A DNA stretch of 64,000 nt from Deltaproteobacteria bacterium. GTDB lineage: Bacteria; Desulfobacterota; Syntrophia; Syntrophales; UBA2192. A program made the position numbers and the translations under genes. Positions within the stretch are counted from its first letter, which is position 1, and every line of letters starts with the position of its first letter. Of the stretch, positions 1 to 9,123 are shown piece by piece. Under the pieces are notes generated by a model. It saw only the letters and a program-made list of their open reading frames with translations, did no database searches and had not been told where the DNA came from. Location of the stretch: the NCBI GenBank assembly GCA_012728915.1, contig JAAYEC010000003.1, forward strand, positions 62,001 through 126,000, read 5' to 3'.

Positions 1-1
1 C

Positions 2-3000
2 TGCATGCGCGGCAGGGTCGAGCAGCCCATCGACATCATGCACCTCAAGCGCTTTGTCGCCGATCTCGACCTCAACGATGCCACCAAGTACATCCCCGAG
101 ATCAAGGAAAAGAAGGGCAAGAAGGTCGCCGTCGTCGGGGCCGGCCCCGCGGGCCTGACCTGCGCCTACTACCTGACGATCGAGGGCTACGACGTCACCG
201 TCTACGAGAAGGCCCCCATCCCCGGCGGCTGGATGACCCTCGGCATCCCCGAGTACCGCCTGCCCCGCGACGTCCTCAATGCCGAGATCCAGACCATGAC
301 CGACATGGGCGTGAAGATCCTCTGCAACCAGGAGGTGGGCAGGGACATCACCCTGGAGCAGCTCCGCAAGGACTACGATGCCCTGTTTCTCGGCGTGGGC
401 GCGCAGCTCTCGAGCAAGCTCGACATCCCCGGCGAGGAGATGCAGGGCGTCATCCACGGCGTCGACTACCTCAAGCGTGTCAACCTGGGCGAGAAGGTCT
501 TCCTGGGCGAGAAGGTCGCCGTCATCGGCGGCGGCAACGTGGCCATGGACGCCGTCCGAACGGCCATCCGCACGGGATCGAAGGACGTCTTCATCCTCTA
601 CCGCCGCTCGCGGGCCGAGATGCCCGCCTCCCCAGAGGAGATCGAGGAGGCCGAGGAGGAAGGGATCCGCTTCGAATTCCTCGTGGCCCCCACCCGCGTC
701 GTGGGCCGGGACGGCAAGGTGACGGGTATCGAGTGCCTCCGCATGGAGCTGGGCGAGCCCGACGCCAGCGGCCGGCGCCGCCCCGTCCCCATCAAGGGCT
801 CCGAGTTCATCGTCGAGTGCAACGCCGTCGTCCCGGCGATCGGCCAGGCCTGTGACCTGGGCTTCGTGTCGAAGGACAGCGGCATCTCCATCAACAAGTG
901 GATCAACTTCGACGTCGACGAGGTGACCTTCCAGACGACAGCGCCCGGCGTGTTCGCTGGCGGTGACGCCGTGACGGGCCCCGCCACGGTCATCAAGGCC
1001 GTCAACGCCGGCAAGGAGGCGGCCAAGTCCATCGACCGGTATCTGCGCGGCGAGGACGTGAAGGCCGGCCGTGCCAAGGACTGGACGAAGGGGCTCGCCG
1101 ATCAGGCCGACCTGAGAGACGTTCCAAAGATGCCCCGCGTGAAGTACCCTCACGCCGATCCGGCCGAGCGCCGTACGGACTGGCGGGAGGTGGGGCTCGG
1201 CTTCAGCGAGGCCCAGGCCGTCGCCGAGGCGAACCGCTGCCTCAAGTGCGGGATCTGCTGCGAGTGCTACCAGTGCGTCGAGGCCTGCATCGCCAAGGCC
1301 ATCAACCATGACGACACCTACGCCGAGGAGACCCTCGAGGTCGGGGCCGTCATCGCCGCCCCCGGGTTCGAGATCTTCGACCCGAAGCTGCGCGGCGAGT
1401 ACGGCTTCGGCGTCTACGAGAACGTCGTGACGAGCATCCAGTTCGAGCGCATTCTCTCGGCCTCGGGGCCCTATTTCGGCCATGTCCAGAGGCTCTCCGA
1501 CGGCAAGGAGCCGCGCAAGATCGCCTTCATCCAGTGCGTGGGTTCCCGCGACACCTCCTGCGGCAACTCCTGGTGCTCCTCCGTGTGCTGCATGTACGCC
1601 ACGAAGGAGGCCATCATCGGCAAAGAGCACCTGAAGACCCTCGAACCCACGATCTTCTTCATGGACATCCGCGCCCACGGAAAGGACTTCGACCGCTTCG
1701 TCAACCGCGCCAAGTCCGAGTACGGGATCCGCTACATCCGCTCCATTCCCTCGGCGGTCAAGGAGCTCCAGGGGTCGAAGAACCTTCTCATGACCTACGT
1801 CACCGAGGACGGCAGGCTCGTCGAGGAGGAGTTCGAGATGGTCGTTCTCTCCGTGGGGCTCACCCCTCCGAAGGAGGCGGCGAAACTGGCCGGGGCCCTC
1901 GGCATCGAACTCGAGGAGCACGGCTTCGCGAAGACCCTGCTCGAGAATCCGGTCCAGACGACCCGCGACGGCGTCTTCGTGTGCGGAGCCTTCGCCGGCC
2001 CCAAGGACATCCCCGAGACGGTCATGGAAGCCAGCGGCGCGGCCGCCTGCGCAACGGGGCTGCTGGCGCCCGCGCGCGACACGCTCGTGACGGAGAGCAC
2101 GCTGCCGGCCGAGAAGGACCTGCGCGGCACGGGCCCGCGGATCGGCGTCTTCGTGTGCCACTGCGGCATCAACATCGGCGGTGTCGTGAACGTGCCCGAG
2201 GTCGTCGAGTACGTCAAGACGCTGCCCAACGTCGTCTATGCCACGGACAACCTCTTCACCTGCTCCCAGGACACGGCCGTCAAGATGGGCGAGGTGATCC
2301 GGGAGCACAACCTGACGCGCGTCGTCGTGGGCTCCTGCTCGCCGCGCACCCACGAGGGCCTCTTCCAGGAGAACTGCGAGAAGGCGGGCCTCAACCGCTA
2401 TCTCTTCGAGATGGCCAACATCCGAGACCAGAATTCCTGGGTCCACATGAACGAGCCCGTCGAGGCCACGGAAAAGGCCAAGGACCTCATGCGCATGGCC
2501 GTTGCCAAGGCGCAGTTCCTCAAGCCCCTGAAGCCCGGCCAGCTCGGCGTCAACCACAATGCGCTGGTCATCGGCGGTGGGCTGGCCGGCATCACGGCGG
2601 CCCTGTCGCTGGCGGACCAGGGCTTCGAGTCCTGCATCGTCGAGAAGGAGAAGGAGCTCGGCGGCAACTACCGCAAGCTCTACTACACCCTCGAGGGGCT
2701 CGACACGCAGAAACACCTCGCGGGACTCATCGAGAAGGTGAAGACCAACCCGAAGATCAAGGTCGTCACCGGGGCCGAGATCAGGAAGATCGACGGCTTC
2801 ATCGGCAACTACAAGACCACGATCGCCGCCGGCGGCCAGGAGCAGCAGTATGACCACGGCGTCGTCCTCGTCGCCACGGGCGCCTACGAGCTCGAGACGA
2901 AGGAGTACGGCTACGGGACGAGCGAGGCCATCGTGGTCCAGCGCGACCTCGAGAAGATGATTCACGACAGGGACGACAAGGTGGGCGCCGCCCGCAATGT

Positions 3001-3796
3001 GGTCATGATCCAGTGCGTGGGCTCGCGCTCGTTCGAGCGGCCCTACTGCAGCCGCTACTGCTGCAGCGAGGCGATCAAGAACGCCCTGAAGCTCAAGGAG
3101 CTCGACCCCGAGAAAGACGTCACGATCCTCTACCGCGACATCCGGACCTACGGGCTCAAGGAGGACTTCTACAAGAAGGCCCGCGAGCTCAACGTCAAGT
3201 TTGTCCGCTTCGACGAGGAGCGAAAGCCCGAGGTGAAGGTCGACGGCGGGAAGGTCACCGTGAGCGTCTTCGACCCGGTGATGAACGAGCCCGTGGACCT
3301 GCGGGCCGACATCCTGGCGCTCTCCGTGGGCACCGTGCCCAACCCGGACAACGTTGCGACGGGCATGATGCTCAAGGTCCCCACGAATCAGGACGGCTTC
3401 TTCCTCGAGGCCCACGTGAAGCTTCGCCCCGTGGACTTCGCCACCGACGGCGTCTTCATGTGCGGCATGTCCCACGCCCCCAAGATGAGCGATGAGACCA
3501 TCGCCCAGGCCAATGCGGCCGTCTCGAGGGCCTGCACGATCCTGACGAAGGACTATATCGAGTCCGAGGGCAAGACGGCCTACGTGAACAAGGAGCGCTG
3601 CATGGCCTGCGGCCTCTGCGAGTCCAACTGCCCCTACGGGGCCGTCGCCGTGGACATGGCCGAAGGCTGCGCCGTGGTCAACTCGGTGCTCTGTAAGGGC
3701 TGCGGCGTCTGCACGGCCTCGTGCCGCATGAACGCCATCGACCTCAACGGGTTCAACAACGAGGAGGTGCTGGCGCAGATATCCTCGGCGATATGA
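2..3796 (+). CDS. hdrA: HdrA-type FAD/Fe-S protein fused to a GltD/NfnB-like domain (5' end outside window)
   Basis: This is a flavin and iron-sulfur subunit of an Hdr-Flx complex, the expected site of flavin-based electron bifurcation. The first in-window Met (base 5) is internal: it follows a Cys codon (bases 2-4) and sits in the CxRG stretch that ends the GltD N-terminal cluster domain, so the true start lies upstream. Counting from that Met, residues 1-370 are GltD/NfnB-like with a dinucleotide motif VVGAGPAG near 45 and a second (VIGGGNVAMD) near 172. A Cys-rich segment lies near 409-428. Two HdrA-type modules follow, each with IQCVGSR and a Cys cluster (about 509-529 and 1002-1020), and the second has its own FAD motif VIGGGLAG near 857. 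Two ferredoxin motifs (CMACGLCESNCP, CKGCGVCTASC) end the protein. At over 1263 residues it is about twice a simple HdrA. The domain calls are firm; the electron path is inference. Confidence 0.9.
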   Translation, partial: CMRGRVEQPIDIMHLKRFVADLDLNDATKYIPEIKEKKGKKVAVVGAGPAGLTCAYYLTIEGYDVTVYEKAPIPGGWMTLGIPEYRLPRDVLNAEIQTMTDMGVKILCNQEVGRDITLEQLRKDYDALFLGVGAQLSSKLDIPGEEMQGVIHGVDYLKRVNLGEKVFLGEKVAVIGGGNVAMDAVRTAIRTGSKDVFILYRRSRAEMPASPEEIEEAEEEGIRFEFLVAPTRVVGRDGKVTGIECLRMELGEPDASGRRRPVPIKGSEFIVECNAVVPAIGQACDLGFVSKDSGISINKWINFDVDEVTFQTTAPGVFAGGDAVTGPATVIKAVNAGKEAAKSIDRYLRGEDVKAGRAKDWTKGLADQADLRDVPKMPRVKYPHADPAERRTDWREVGLGFSEAQAVAEANRCLKCGICCECYQCVEACIAKAINHDDTYAEETLEVGAVIAAPGFEIFDPKLRGEYGFGVYENVVTSIQFERILSASGPYFGHVQRLSDGKEPRKIAFIQCVGSRDTSCGNSWCSSVCCMYATKEAIIGKEHLKTLEPTIFFMDIRAHGKDFDRFVNRAKSEYGIRYIRSIPSAVKELQGSKNLLMTYVTEDGRLVEEEFEMVVLSVGLTPPKEAAKLAGALGIELEEHGFAKTLLENPVQTTRDGVFVCGAFAGPKDIPETVMEASGAAACATGLLAPARDTLVTESTLPAEKDLRGTGPRIGVFVCHCGINIGGVVNVPEVVEYVKTLPNVVYATDNLFTCSQDTAVKMGEVIREHNLTRVVVGSCSPRTHEGLFQENCEKAGLNRYLFEMANIRDQNSWVHMNEPVEATEKAKDLMRMAVAKAQFLKPLKPGQLGVNHNALVIGGGLAGITAALSLADQGFESCIVEKEKELGGNYRKLYYTLEGLDTQKHLAGLIEKVKTNPKIKVVTGAEIRKIDGFIGNYKTTIAAGGQEQQYDHGVVLVATGAYELETKEYGYGTSEAIVVQRDLEKMIHDRDDKVGAARNVVMIQCVGSRSFERPYCSRYCCSEAIKNALKLKELDPEKDVTILYRDIRTYGLKEDFYKKARELNVKFVRFDEERKPEVKVDGGKVTVSVFDPVMNEPVDLRADILALSVGTVPNPDNVATGMMLKVPTNQDGFFLEAHVKLRPVDFATDGVFMCGMSHAPKMSDETIAQANAAVSRACTILTKDYIESEGKTAYVNKERCMACGLCESNCPYGAVAVDMAEGCAVVNSVLCKGCGVCTASCRMNAIDLNGFNNEEVLAQISSAI

Positions 3797-3800
3797 GGAT

Positions 3801-3892
3801 GGAAGAGCGGAAGAGCGGAAGCGAGGAAGAGCAGAGAAGAGAAGAAGGATTTTCCGATCTTCCTGACTTCATAGCTTCTTCACTTCGTGAAA
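3801..3892. repeat. Intergenic word-repeat element, class GAAGAGCGGAAG (copy A)
   Basis: The hdrA-flxD spacer holds a purine-rich arm (3801-3849) made of degenerate GAAGAGCG words, then a pyrimidine-rich arm (3852-3892) whose reverse complement uses the same words. The left arm contains the 20-mer GAAGAGCGGAAGAGCGGAAG, also found exactly at 25573-25592. The right arm contains CTTCCTGACTTC, also found in the element near 46593. It lies inside an operon, so it should be transcribed. Confidence 0.75.
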
Positions 3893-3962
3893 TTATATGG
3901 ATGGCTCTGCACAAACCGACAAAGCCGTCTTAGAAACCACTTATCGCGACAATGGAGCAACC

Positions 3963-4442
3963 ATGTCACATCACGACAAGCCGGCAGGCAGGAAATCGGA
4001 AGGGTGGGAGCCGAAAATCGTCGCCATCGTCTGTAACTGGTGCACCTATGCAGGGGCGGATCTGGCCGGGATCAGCCGCATCCAGTACCCCCCGAACGTG
4101 CGAATCATCCGCGTGCCCTGCACGGGGCGGATCAACCCCTTCTACGTCGTGAAGGTGCTGCAGGCAGGCGCCGACGGCGTCCTCGTCTCGGGGTGCCACC
4201 CGGGCGAGTGCCACTACATCTCGGGCAACCTCTCGGCGCGCCGCAAGTTCGCCACCCTGAAGAGCTTCCTGAACTACATCGGGATCGAGGACGGCCGGAC
4301 GACCTTCACCTGGGTCTCCGCCTCGGAGGGCGAGCGGTTCGCCCAGGTCGTCAAGGCCGTGACGGAGCGGGTCAAGGCCCTGGGCCCCGCCACGAAGCTT
4401 GTCAAGAAACTGCGCGACGCCGACGTCGCCGTTGCGAAATAA
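3963..4442 (+). CDS. flxD: MvhD/FlxD-type [2Fe-2S] electron-transfer subunit
   Basis: This small protein of about 159 residues belongs to the MvhD family (methyl-viologen-reducing hydrogenase delta subunit), which passes electrons from a donor module to HdrA. The conserved pattern is visible: IVCNWCTYAGADLAG near the N-terminus, then RVPCTGRI and GCHPGECHY, supplying the family's cluster-binding cysteines. The ATG at 3963 has a GGAGC about 5 bases upstream; a longer in-frame start would overlap the repeat spacer. The gene sits between hdrA and an FrhB-like gene, as in Flx-Hdr clusters, so it probably links the Flx input to HdrA. There is no hydrogenase gene nearby, which favours NAD(P)H over H2 as the electron source. 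Confidence 0.9.
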   Translation: MSHHDKPAGRKSEGWEPKIVAIVCNWCTYAGADLAGISRIQYPPNVRIIRVPCTGRINPFYVVKVLQAGADGVLVSGCHPGECHYISGNLSARRKFATLKSFLNYIGIEDGRTTFTWVSASEGERFAQVVKAVTERVKALGPATKLVKKLRDADVAVAK

Positions 4443-4464
4443 CCGGAACAGAAGGATCGGGAAC

Positions 4465-5484
4465 GTGGAAAAAGTAGAGAAGAAGCTGCGGGAAGAGGCG
4501 AAAAAGCTCCTGGCCGAAAAGAAGGTGGATGTTGTCGTAGGCTATGAGGCGGGAACCCTGCCGCTTACGGCGACCCCGGTGTTCATCACGGCCCCCGAGG
4601 AAGCGGACAGGCTCGTCTGGAACGCCTTCTGTCACCACAACCTCGCCAAATACGTGCACGACCTGATCAGCGCAAACAGGGATTCCCAGAAGCGGCTGAA
4701 ACCCGAGGATCGCAAGCGCAAGGTCGTCGGCGTCGTGACGAAGGGCTGCACGTCGCGCTCTCTGGTCATCCACCTGCAGGAGCGGCAGTACGAACGCCTG
4801 GACCTCTCGATTCTCGGCGTGCCCTGCACCGGTTACGTGGACCGCAGGGCCCTGGCCGAAAAGCTGGGCGGCGAGGAAATCCTGGAGGGGTCCCTCGACG
4901 GCGCAAATCTGAAGATCAGGACCGCAAGCGGCGAGAAGACCATCGCCGTGAAAGACGTCCTGGCCGCAAACTGCGTGACCTGCCGGTTCAACAACCCCGT
5001 CATCTCGGACGTGATGCTCGGCGAGCCCGCCCCGGCCATGAACCCGGCCGCGGAGTACGCGGAAATCGACGAATTCGAGAAGCTCTCGCCCGAGGAGCGC
5101 TGGGCCTACTTTCAGAAGGAGATGGCCAAGTGCATACGCTGCGCGGCCTGCCGGCAGGCCTGCCCGTCGTGCTACTGCCGGACCTGCTTTGCCGAGCAGA
5201 GCATGCCCCAGTGGGTGGGCATCAGCGAAGACCCCTCGGACACGCAGGTCTTCCAGTTCATGCGGATGTACCACATGGTGGGCCGCTGCGTCGACTGCGG
5301 CTCCTGCGTCAGCGTCTGCCCCATGGGCGTCGACCTGAGGAAGTTCCTCAAGAAGCTCGACAAGGACTGCTTCGTCCTATTCAACCAGCGGGCCGGCGAG
5401 AAAATCGACTTCCCGGCGCCCCTGCAGGACCAGAGGATGGACGACAAGGAGGATTTCATCTTCAACCCCGGCGGCGGGCACTAA
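4465..5484 (+). CDS. FrhB/FdhB-like 4Fe-4S dicluster protein, candidate FlxC
   Basis: This 339-residue protein has a GTG start at 4465 preceded by GAAGGA; an earlier ATG at 4399 lies inside flxD in another frame and has no such site. The N-terminal half resembles the F420-hydrogenase/formate-dehydrogenase beta family (KVVGVVTKGCTSRSLV and LGVPCTG). The C-terminal half carries two ferredoxin-type motifs, CIRCAACRQACPSCYC and CVDCGSCVSVCP. It is probably an electron-wire subunit between the flavoprotein and HdrA. Desulfovibrio Flx clusters have two Fe-S subunits, and this could be the FlxC equivalent, but I cannot confirm that name by alignment. Confidence 0.8.
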   Translation: MEKVEKKLREEAKKLLAEKKVDVVVGYEAGTLPLTATPVFITAPEEADRLVWNAFCHHNLAKYVHDLISANRDSQKRLKPEDRKRKVVGVVTKGCTSRSLVIHLQERQYERLDLSILGVPCTGYVDRRALAEKLGGEEILEGSLDGANLKIRTASGEKTIAVKDVLAANCVTCRFNNPVISDVMLGEPAPAMNPAAEYAEIDEFEKLSPEERWAYFQKEMAKCIRCAACRQACPSCYCRTCFAEQSMPQWVGISEDPSDTQVFQFMRMYHMVGRCVDCGSCVSVCPMGVDLRKFLKKLDKDCFVLFNQRAGEKIDFPAPLQDQRMDDKEDFIFNPGGGH

Positions 5485-5486
5485 TT

Positions 5487-5522
5487 GCAGAAGGTAAGAG
5501 GGCGAGAGGGTAAGAAGGTAAG
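5487..5522. repeat. Intergenic word-repeat element, class GGTAAGAGGG (copy D, one arm)
   Basis: A 36-base purine-rich stretch of repeated AAGGTAAGAGGG-like words fills the spacer before hdrC. It matches the reverse complement of 40011-40046 at 33 of 36 positions, although the two loci lie about 34 kb apart. No facing pyrimidine arm is seen here. Confidence 0.7.
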
Positions 5523-5548
5523 ACACAGGATCGATATACGGAGATAAA

Positions 5549-6076
5549 ATGAAAACGTTTCTGGACGAAGTCAACGAGAGGATCGGCGGGGTTCCCATCC
5601 AGCGCTGCTACCACTGCCGGAAGTGCACGGCGGGCTGTCCCGTGGCGTTCGTGATGGAATACAACCCCAACAAGGTCATCAAGATGATCCAGATGGGCAA
5701 GAGGGACGAAGTCCTGGGGAGCTCCACCATCTGGCTCTGCGCCTCCTGCGAGACGTGCATCACGCGCTGCCCCAACGAGGTGGACATCGCGCGGATGATG
5801 GATGTGCTCAGGCAGATGGCCCTGGAGAGCGGCAAGGGCTCGAAGGAAAAGAGCGTGCTCGCCTTCCACGAGGCCTTCCTGTCGAGCATCAAGTCGGGCG
5901 GGCGGCTCAACGAGCCCGTGATGATGGTGAACTACAAGCTCAAGTCCGGGGATCTCTTCTCCGACATGGCCCTGGGCCTGGACATGTTCTCGAAGGGCAA
6001 GCTTTCGCTTTTCGGCCCCAAGACGAAGGACGTGGCTTCCGTCCGGAAGATATTCGAAAGGACGAAAACGGCGTAA
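5549..6076 (+). CDS. hdrC: Heterodisulfide reductase subunit C-like [4Fe-4S] protein
   Basis: This 175-residue soluble HdrC-type subunit carries two four-cysteine ferredoxin motifs, CYHCRKCTAGCP near residue 20 and CASCETCITRCP near residue 70, which pass electrons to HdrB. The length is close to methanogen and Desulfovibrio HdrC. The ATG at 5549 follows GGAG at a suitable distance. The gene lies directly before hdrB, separated by a word-repeat spacer. No membrane helix is visible, so the complex should be cytoplasmic, unlike HdrDE. Confidence 0.92.
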   Translation: MKTFLDEVNERIGGVPIQRCYHCRKCTAGCPVAFVMEYNPNKVIKMIQMGKRDEVLGSSTIWLCASCETCITRCPNEVDIARMMDVLRQMALESGKGSKEKSVLAFHEAFLSSIKSGGRLNEPVMMVNYKLKSGDLFSDMALGLDMFSKGKLSLFGPKTKDVASVRKIFERTKTA

Positions 6077-6079
6077 AAC

Positions 6080-6158
6080 GGGCATCAGGCATAAGGCGCG
6101 GGGAAAAGGACCAAGAGTTTTTATCAAGACCATAAGCCATAAGCCGTAAGCCATAAGC
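6080..6158. repeat. Intergenic word-repeat element, class GGCATAAGGC (copy F)
   Basis: The hdrC-hdrB spacer has a left arm (6080-6112) with GGCATCAGGCATAAGGCG words and a right arm (6130-6158) of CCATAAGCC words, partly complementary to it. The hdrB ribosome-binding site AGAGGAGG follows at once. The words resemble those at 54271-54368. Confidence 0.6.
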
Positions 6159-6172
6159 AGAGGAGGCATTCC

Positions 6173-7021
6173 GTGAAGGTTTCCATCTATCCCGGTTGTT
6201 CCGCGCACGGAACGGCAAAAGAGTACAGCCAGTCCATCGAGGCCGTGAGCCGTGCCCTGGGCATCGAGACCCACGAAATCGACGACTGGTCCTGCTGCGG
6301 GGCGACATCGGCGCACAGCACGAACTACAAGCTCTCCGTGGCACTGCCGGCCAGGAACCTGATGATCGCACAGAAGAAGGGGCTCGACGTCATGATCCCC
6401 TGTGCGGCCTGCTTCAACCGCTTCAAGAGCGCCCAGCATCACATCGAGAAGGACAGGGCCCTGAGGGCGGAGGTCGAATCGATCGTCGGGGGCACGTACA
6501 CGGACGGGATCTCCATCCGCAACCCCATCGACATCATCGCCAACGACATCGGGGTCGACGCCCTCGAGAAAAAGGTCGTCAAGAAGCTCGAGGGGCTCAA
6601 GCCCGTGTCCTATTACGGGTGCCTGCTGCTGAGGCCTCCCGAGGTGTGCCGGTTCGACGACCACGAGAACCCGGTGCTCCTCGACAAGCTCCTGGCGGCC
6701 TGTGGGGCCGAGGTAAAGAAGTGGTCCTTCAAGACCGACTGCTGCGGCGGGAGCCTCTCCATCAGCCGGACGGACATCGTGGGCAAGATGGTCAACAAGC
6801 TCGCCGCGATGGCGAAGGAGGCCGGGGCCAACTGCATCGTGACGGCCTGTCCCCTTTGCATGGCCAACCTCGACATGCGGGCCGACGCGGGGCTGAAGAT
6901 GCCGGTTTTCTACTTCACGGAGCTGCTGGCGCTCGCCATGGGGCTGCCCGGTCCGGAGAAGTGGTTCAAGCTCCACATCACCGATCCCCTGCCGCTCGTG
7001 CGGTCGCTCAAGCTGATGTAA
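6173..7021 (+). CDS. hdrB: Heterodisulfide reductase subunit B-like CCG-domain protein
   Basis: HdrB is the catalytic subunit that reduces a disulfide at non-cubane Fe-S clusters held by two CCG domains. Both are present: a Cys near residue 8 with SCCGATSAHS and PCAAC downstream, then YYGCLLLRP with DCCGGSLS and ACPLC. At 282 residues it is full length. The GTG start at 6173 has a strong AGAGGAGG site. In a non-methanogen the substrate is not CoM-S-S-CoB; DsrC or another small disulfide is a plausible but unproven target. No dsr genes lie in this window. Confidence 0.92.
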   Translation: MKVSIYPGCSAHGTAKEYSQSIEAVSRALGIETHEIDDWSCCGATSAHSTNYKLSVALPARNLMIAQKKGLDVMIPCAACFNRFKSAQHHIEKDRALRAEVESIVGGTYTDGISIRNPIDIIANDIGVDALEKKVVKKLEGLKPVSYYGCLLLRPPEVCRFDDHENPVLLDKLLAACGAEVKKWSFKTDCCGGSLSISRTDIVGKMVNKLAAMAKEAGANCIVTACPLCMANLDMRADAGLKMPVFYFTELLALAMGLPGPEKWFKLHITDPLPLVRSLKLM

Positions 7022-7080
7022 GGACGCAAAACCGCCCCCGGACCCGCGGGGGATGCAGAATTTCTCAGACAAGGAACGCC

Positions 7081-8112
7081 ATGGAAAAGAAACTGCTCAA
7101 GAAGGACAGACTCTCCGGCATCGTGAAGAAGATGGCCGACGACAAACCCGTCTACGCCCCGGTGAAAGACGAGGACAACGTCCTGTTCAAGATCCTCGAG
7201 CCGGGGATGGAGCCGCTCATCTCCTTTGCCAACACGAAAGACGCGCCGAAGAAGGTCTTTTTCCCCCACTCGGAGCTCCTCATGAAGTATACGCGGAGCC
7301 CGAAGGGAATGGTCTTTGCCGCCATGCCCGCCGGCGAGAAGGAGTTTGTGCTCTTCGGGGTGCGGCCCTGCGATGCCCGCAGCTTCGTCCTCCTCGACAT
7401 GCTCTTCGACCAGGAGAAGTGGAAAGACCCCTACTACATCGATAAGCGGAAGAAAGGGACGGTCATCTCCATGGCTTGCGTGCATCCTCCCTACGCGGCG
7501 TGCTTCTGCACGTCCGTGGACGGCAGCCCCACCTCGACGCAGGGCTCCGACATCCAGCTGACGGACCTGGGGGAGACCTACCTGGTGGAGTTCCTGACGC
7601 CCAAGGGCGAAGCCCTGGCGCCGTACTTCGCCGAGGCGACGGCCGCCGACGCCTCGGCCGAGGCGAAGAAGCAGGCCATCGCCGAGCAGTCCGCAGCCGA
7701 GATTCAGCGGAAGATCCCCGGGCGGGCCATCAAGCCCATCCTCGATGTGAGCTTCGAGCACCCCTTCTGGGACACGATTGCCGGCAAGTGCATCGCCTGC
7801 GGGACCTGCACGTACCTGTGCCCGACCTGCCATTGTTTCGACATCAGCGACGAGATGAAGGGCGACGACGGCGTGCGGATCCGAAACTGGGACTCCTGCA
7901 TGTTCCCGCTGTTCACGCTGGAGACCTCCGGGCACAACCCCCGGACGAGCCAGAAGCAGCGCTGGCGCCAGCGCCTGATGCACAAGTTCAAGTACTACGT
8001 GGACAACTTCGACGCCATCTCCTGCGTGGGCTGCGGCCGCTGCGTCATGGCCTGTCCCGTGAACATCGATATCCGCAAGATCGTCGATGACATCTCGAAA
8101 CTCCAGGTTTAG
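7081..8112 (+). CDS. flxB: 4Fe-4S dicluster protein, FlxB/AsrA-like
   Basis: This 343-residue protein belongs to the family of anaerobic sulfite reductase subunit A and hydrogenase Fe-S subunits. The marker GVRPCDARSF lies near residue 97, and two ferredoxin motifs sit near the C-terminus, CIACGTCTYLCPTCHC and CVGCGRCVMACP. The ATG at 7081 follows AAGGA. It lies immediately before the flavoprotein gene, as asrA precedes asrB, and probably takes electrons from that flavoprotein and passes them towards FlxD and HdrA. AsrC is absent, so a sulfite reductase role is unlikely. Confidence 0.85.
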   Translation: MEKKLLKKDRLSGIVKKMADDKPVYAPVKDEDNVLFKILEPGMEPLISFANTKDAPKKVFFPHSELLMKYTRSPKGMVFAAMPAGEKEFVLFGVRPCDARSFVLLDMLFDQEKWKDPYYIDKRKKGTVISMACVHPPYAACFCTSVDGSPTSTQGSDIQLTDLGETYLVEFLTPKGEALAPYFAEATAADASAEAKKQAIAEQSAAEIQRKIPGRAIKPILDVSFEHPFWDTIAGKCIACGTCTYLCPTCHCFDISDEMKGDDGVRIRNWDSCMFPLFTLETSGHNPRTSQKQRWRQRLMHKFKYYVDNFDAISCVGCGRCVMACPVNIDIRKIVDDISKLQV

Positions 8113-8125
8113 AGGAGACCAGCCG

Positions 8126-8992
8126 ATGCAGAAGCCGCTACACCAGATCGCCGCCGAGAACCCCTACGTTCCCATGCCCGTGGAGGTCATCAAGATCATC
8201 ACGGAGGTGGACACGAAGGACATCAAGACCTTCCGCCTGGCCTTCGTGAACAAGGAGGACGAGGAACGCTTCCGGTACATCCCCGGGCAGTTCGCCGAGC
8301 TGTCCCTCTACGGCAGGGGCGAGTCGCCCATCGGCATTGCCTCGTCGCCCACGCAGAAGGGTTACATCGAGTTCACCGTCCAGAAGGCGGGCGTCGTGAC
8401 GACGGCCCTGCACGAGATGGAGGAGGGGACCCTCATGGGGGTGCGGGGCCCGCTGGGCAACTCCTGGCCCATCGAGTTTCTCGAGGGGAAGAACATCGTC
8501 GTCGTGGGCGGGGGGTTCGCCTTCACGACCCTGCGCTCGCTGATCAACTACATGATCTTCGAAGAGAACCGCAAGCGCTTCGGGAAGATTACCGTCGTCT
8601 ACGGCGCCAGGAGTCCCGGGCTGCTCCTCTACAAGGACGAGCTGGAGGCTTGGGGAAAGCGCGGGGACATCGACCTCAACGTGACCGTCGACAAGGGCGA
8701 CGCGACCTGGAAGGGACGCGAGGGGTTTGTGCCCACCGTCTGCAAGGAGGTGGCCCCGAGCCGGGAGAACGCCGTAACGGTCATCTGCGGGCCTCCGATC
8801 ATGATCCGCTTCACGCTGCCCGTCTTCTTCGACCTTGGCTTCTCGAAGGAGAACATCATCACCTCCCTCGAGATGCGGATGAAGTGCGGAATCGGCAAGT
8901 GCGGCCGATGCAACGTGGGCAGCAAGTACGTCTGCAAGGACGGCCCCGTCTTCAGTCTGGCGGAGCTTGACAAGCTGACGAAAGAATACTAA
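8126..8992 (+). CDS. flxA: FAD/NAD(P)-binding oxidoreductase, FlxA/AsrB-like
   Basis: This 288-residue ferredoxin-NADP reductase-type flavoprotein is the likely NAD(P)H entry point of the Flx-Hdr complex. The FAD-binding barrel has a YIPGQFAELSL motif near residue 52. The nucleotide-binding half follows with VVVGGGFAFTTLRS and CGPPIMI. A cysteine motif CGIGKCGRCNVG with a later Cys supports a [2Fe-2S] cluster, as in dihydroorotate dehydrogenase K and AsrB. The ATG at 8126 follows AGAGGAG. It is the last gene of the operon, with a clear terminator behind it. Confidence 0.88.
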   Translation: MQKPLHQIAAENPYVPMPVEVIKIITEVDTKDIKTFRLAFVNKEDEERFRYIPGQFAELSLYGRGESPIGIASSPTQKGYIEFTVQKAGVVTTALHEMEEGTLMGVRGPLGNSWPIEFLEGKNIVVVGGGFAFTTLRSLINYMIFEENRKRFGKITVVYGARSPGLLLYKDELEAWGKRGDIDLNVTVDKGDATWKGREGFVPTVCKEVAPSRENAVTVICGPPIMIRFTLPVFFDLGFSKENIITSLEMRMKCGIGKCGRCNVGSKYVCKDGPVFSLAELDKLTKEY

Positions 8993-9016
8993 GCACCACA
9001 CACCAGGAAGGAAGCG

Positions 9017-9043
9017 GAGGGAGCCTTCTGGCTCCCTCTTTTT
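9017..9043 (+). terminator. Intrinsic terminator after flxA
   Basis: A perfect 9-bp stem (GAGGGAGCC with GGCTCCCTC), a 4-base loop and a run of five T form a textbook Rho-independent terminator 24 bases after the flxA stop. It separates the hdr-flx operon from nfnAB. Confidence 0.92.
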
Positions 9044-9123
9044 ATGAGCCGGAGCGGGTCTTCCCCGCGGTGAGCGGCTCGAATGCGGGACCCTGCTCCT
9101 GCAGGAAAAGGAGGGTGGAAACG

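Noticed and set aside
598-1077. Long antisense reading frames opposite hdrA and many other genes
   Set aside because: They mirror GC-rich codon structure of real genes and lack recognisable domains.
4399-4464. Earlier ATG start for the FrhB-like gene
   Set aside because: It lies within flxD in another frame and has no ribosome-binding site; the GTG at 4465 has one.
7081-8992. Anaerobic sulfite reductase operon (asrA, asrB)
   Set aside because: AsrC is absent and the genes are embedded in a complete hdr-flx set, so Flx subunits are the better reading.
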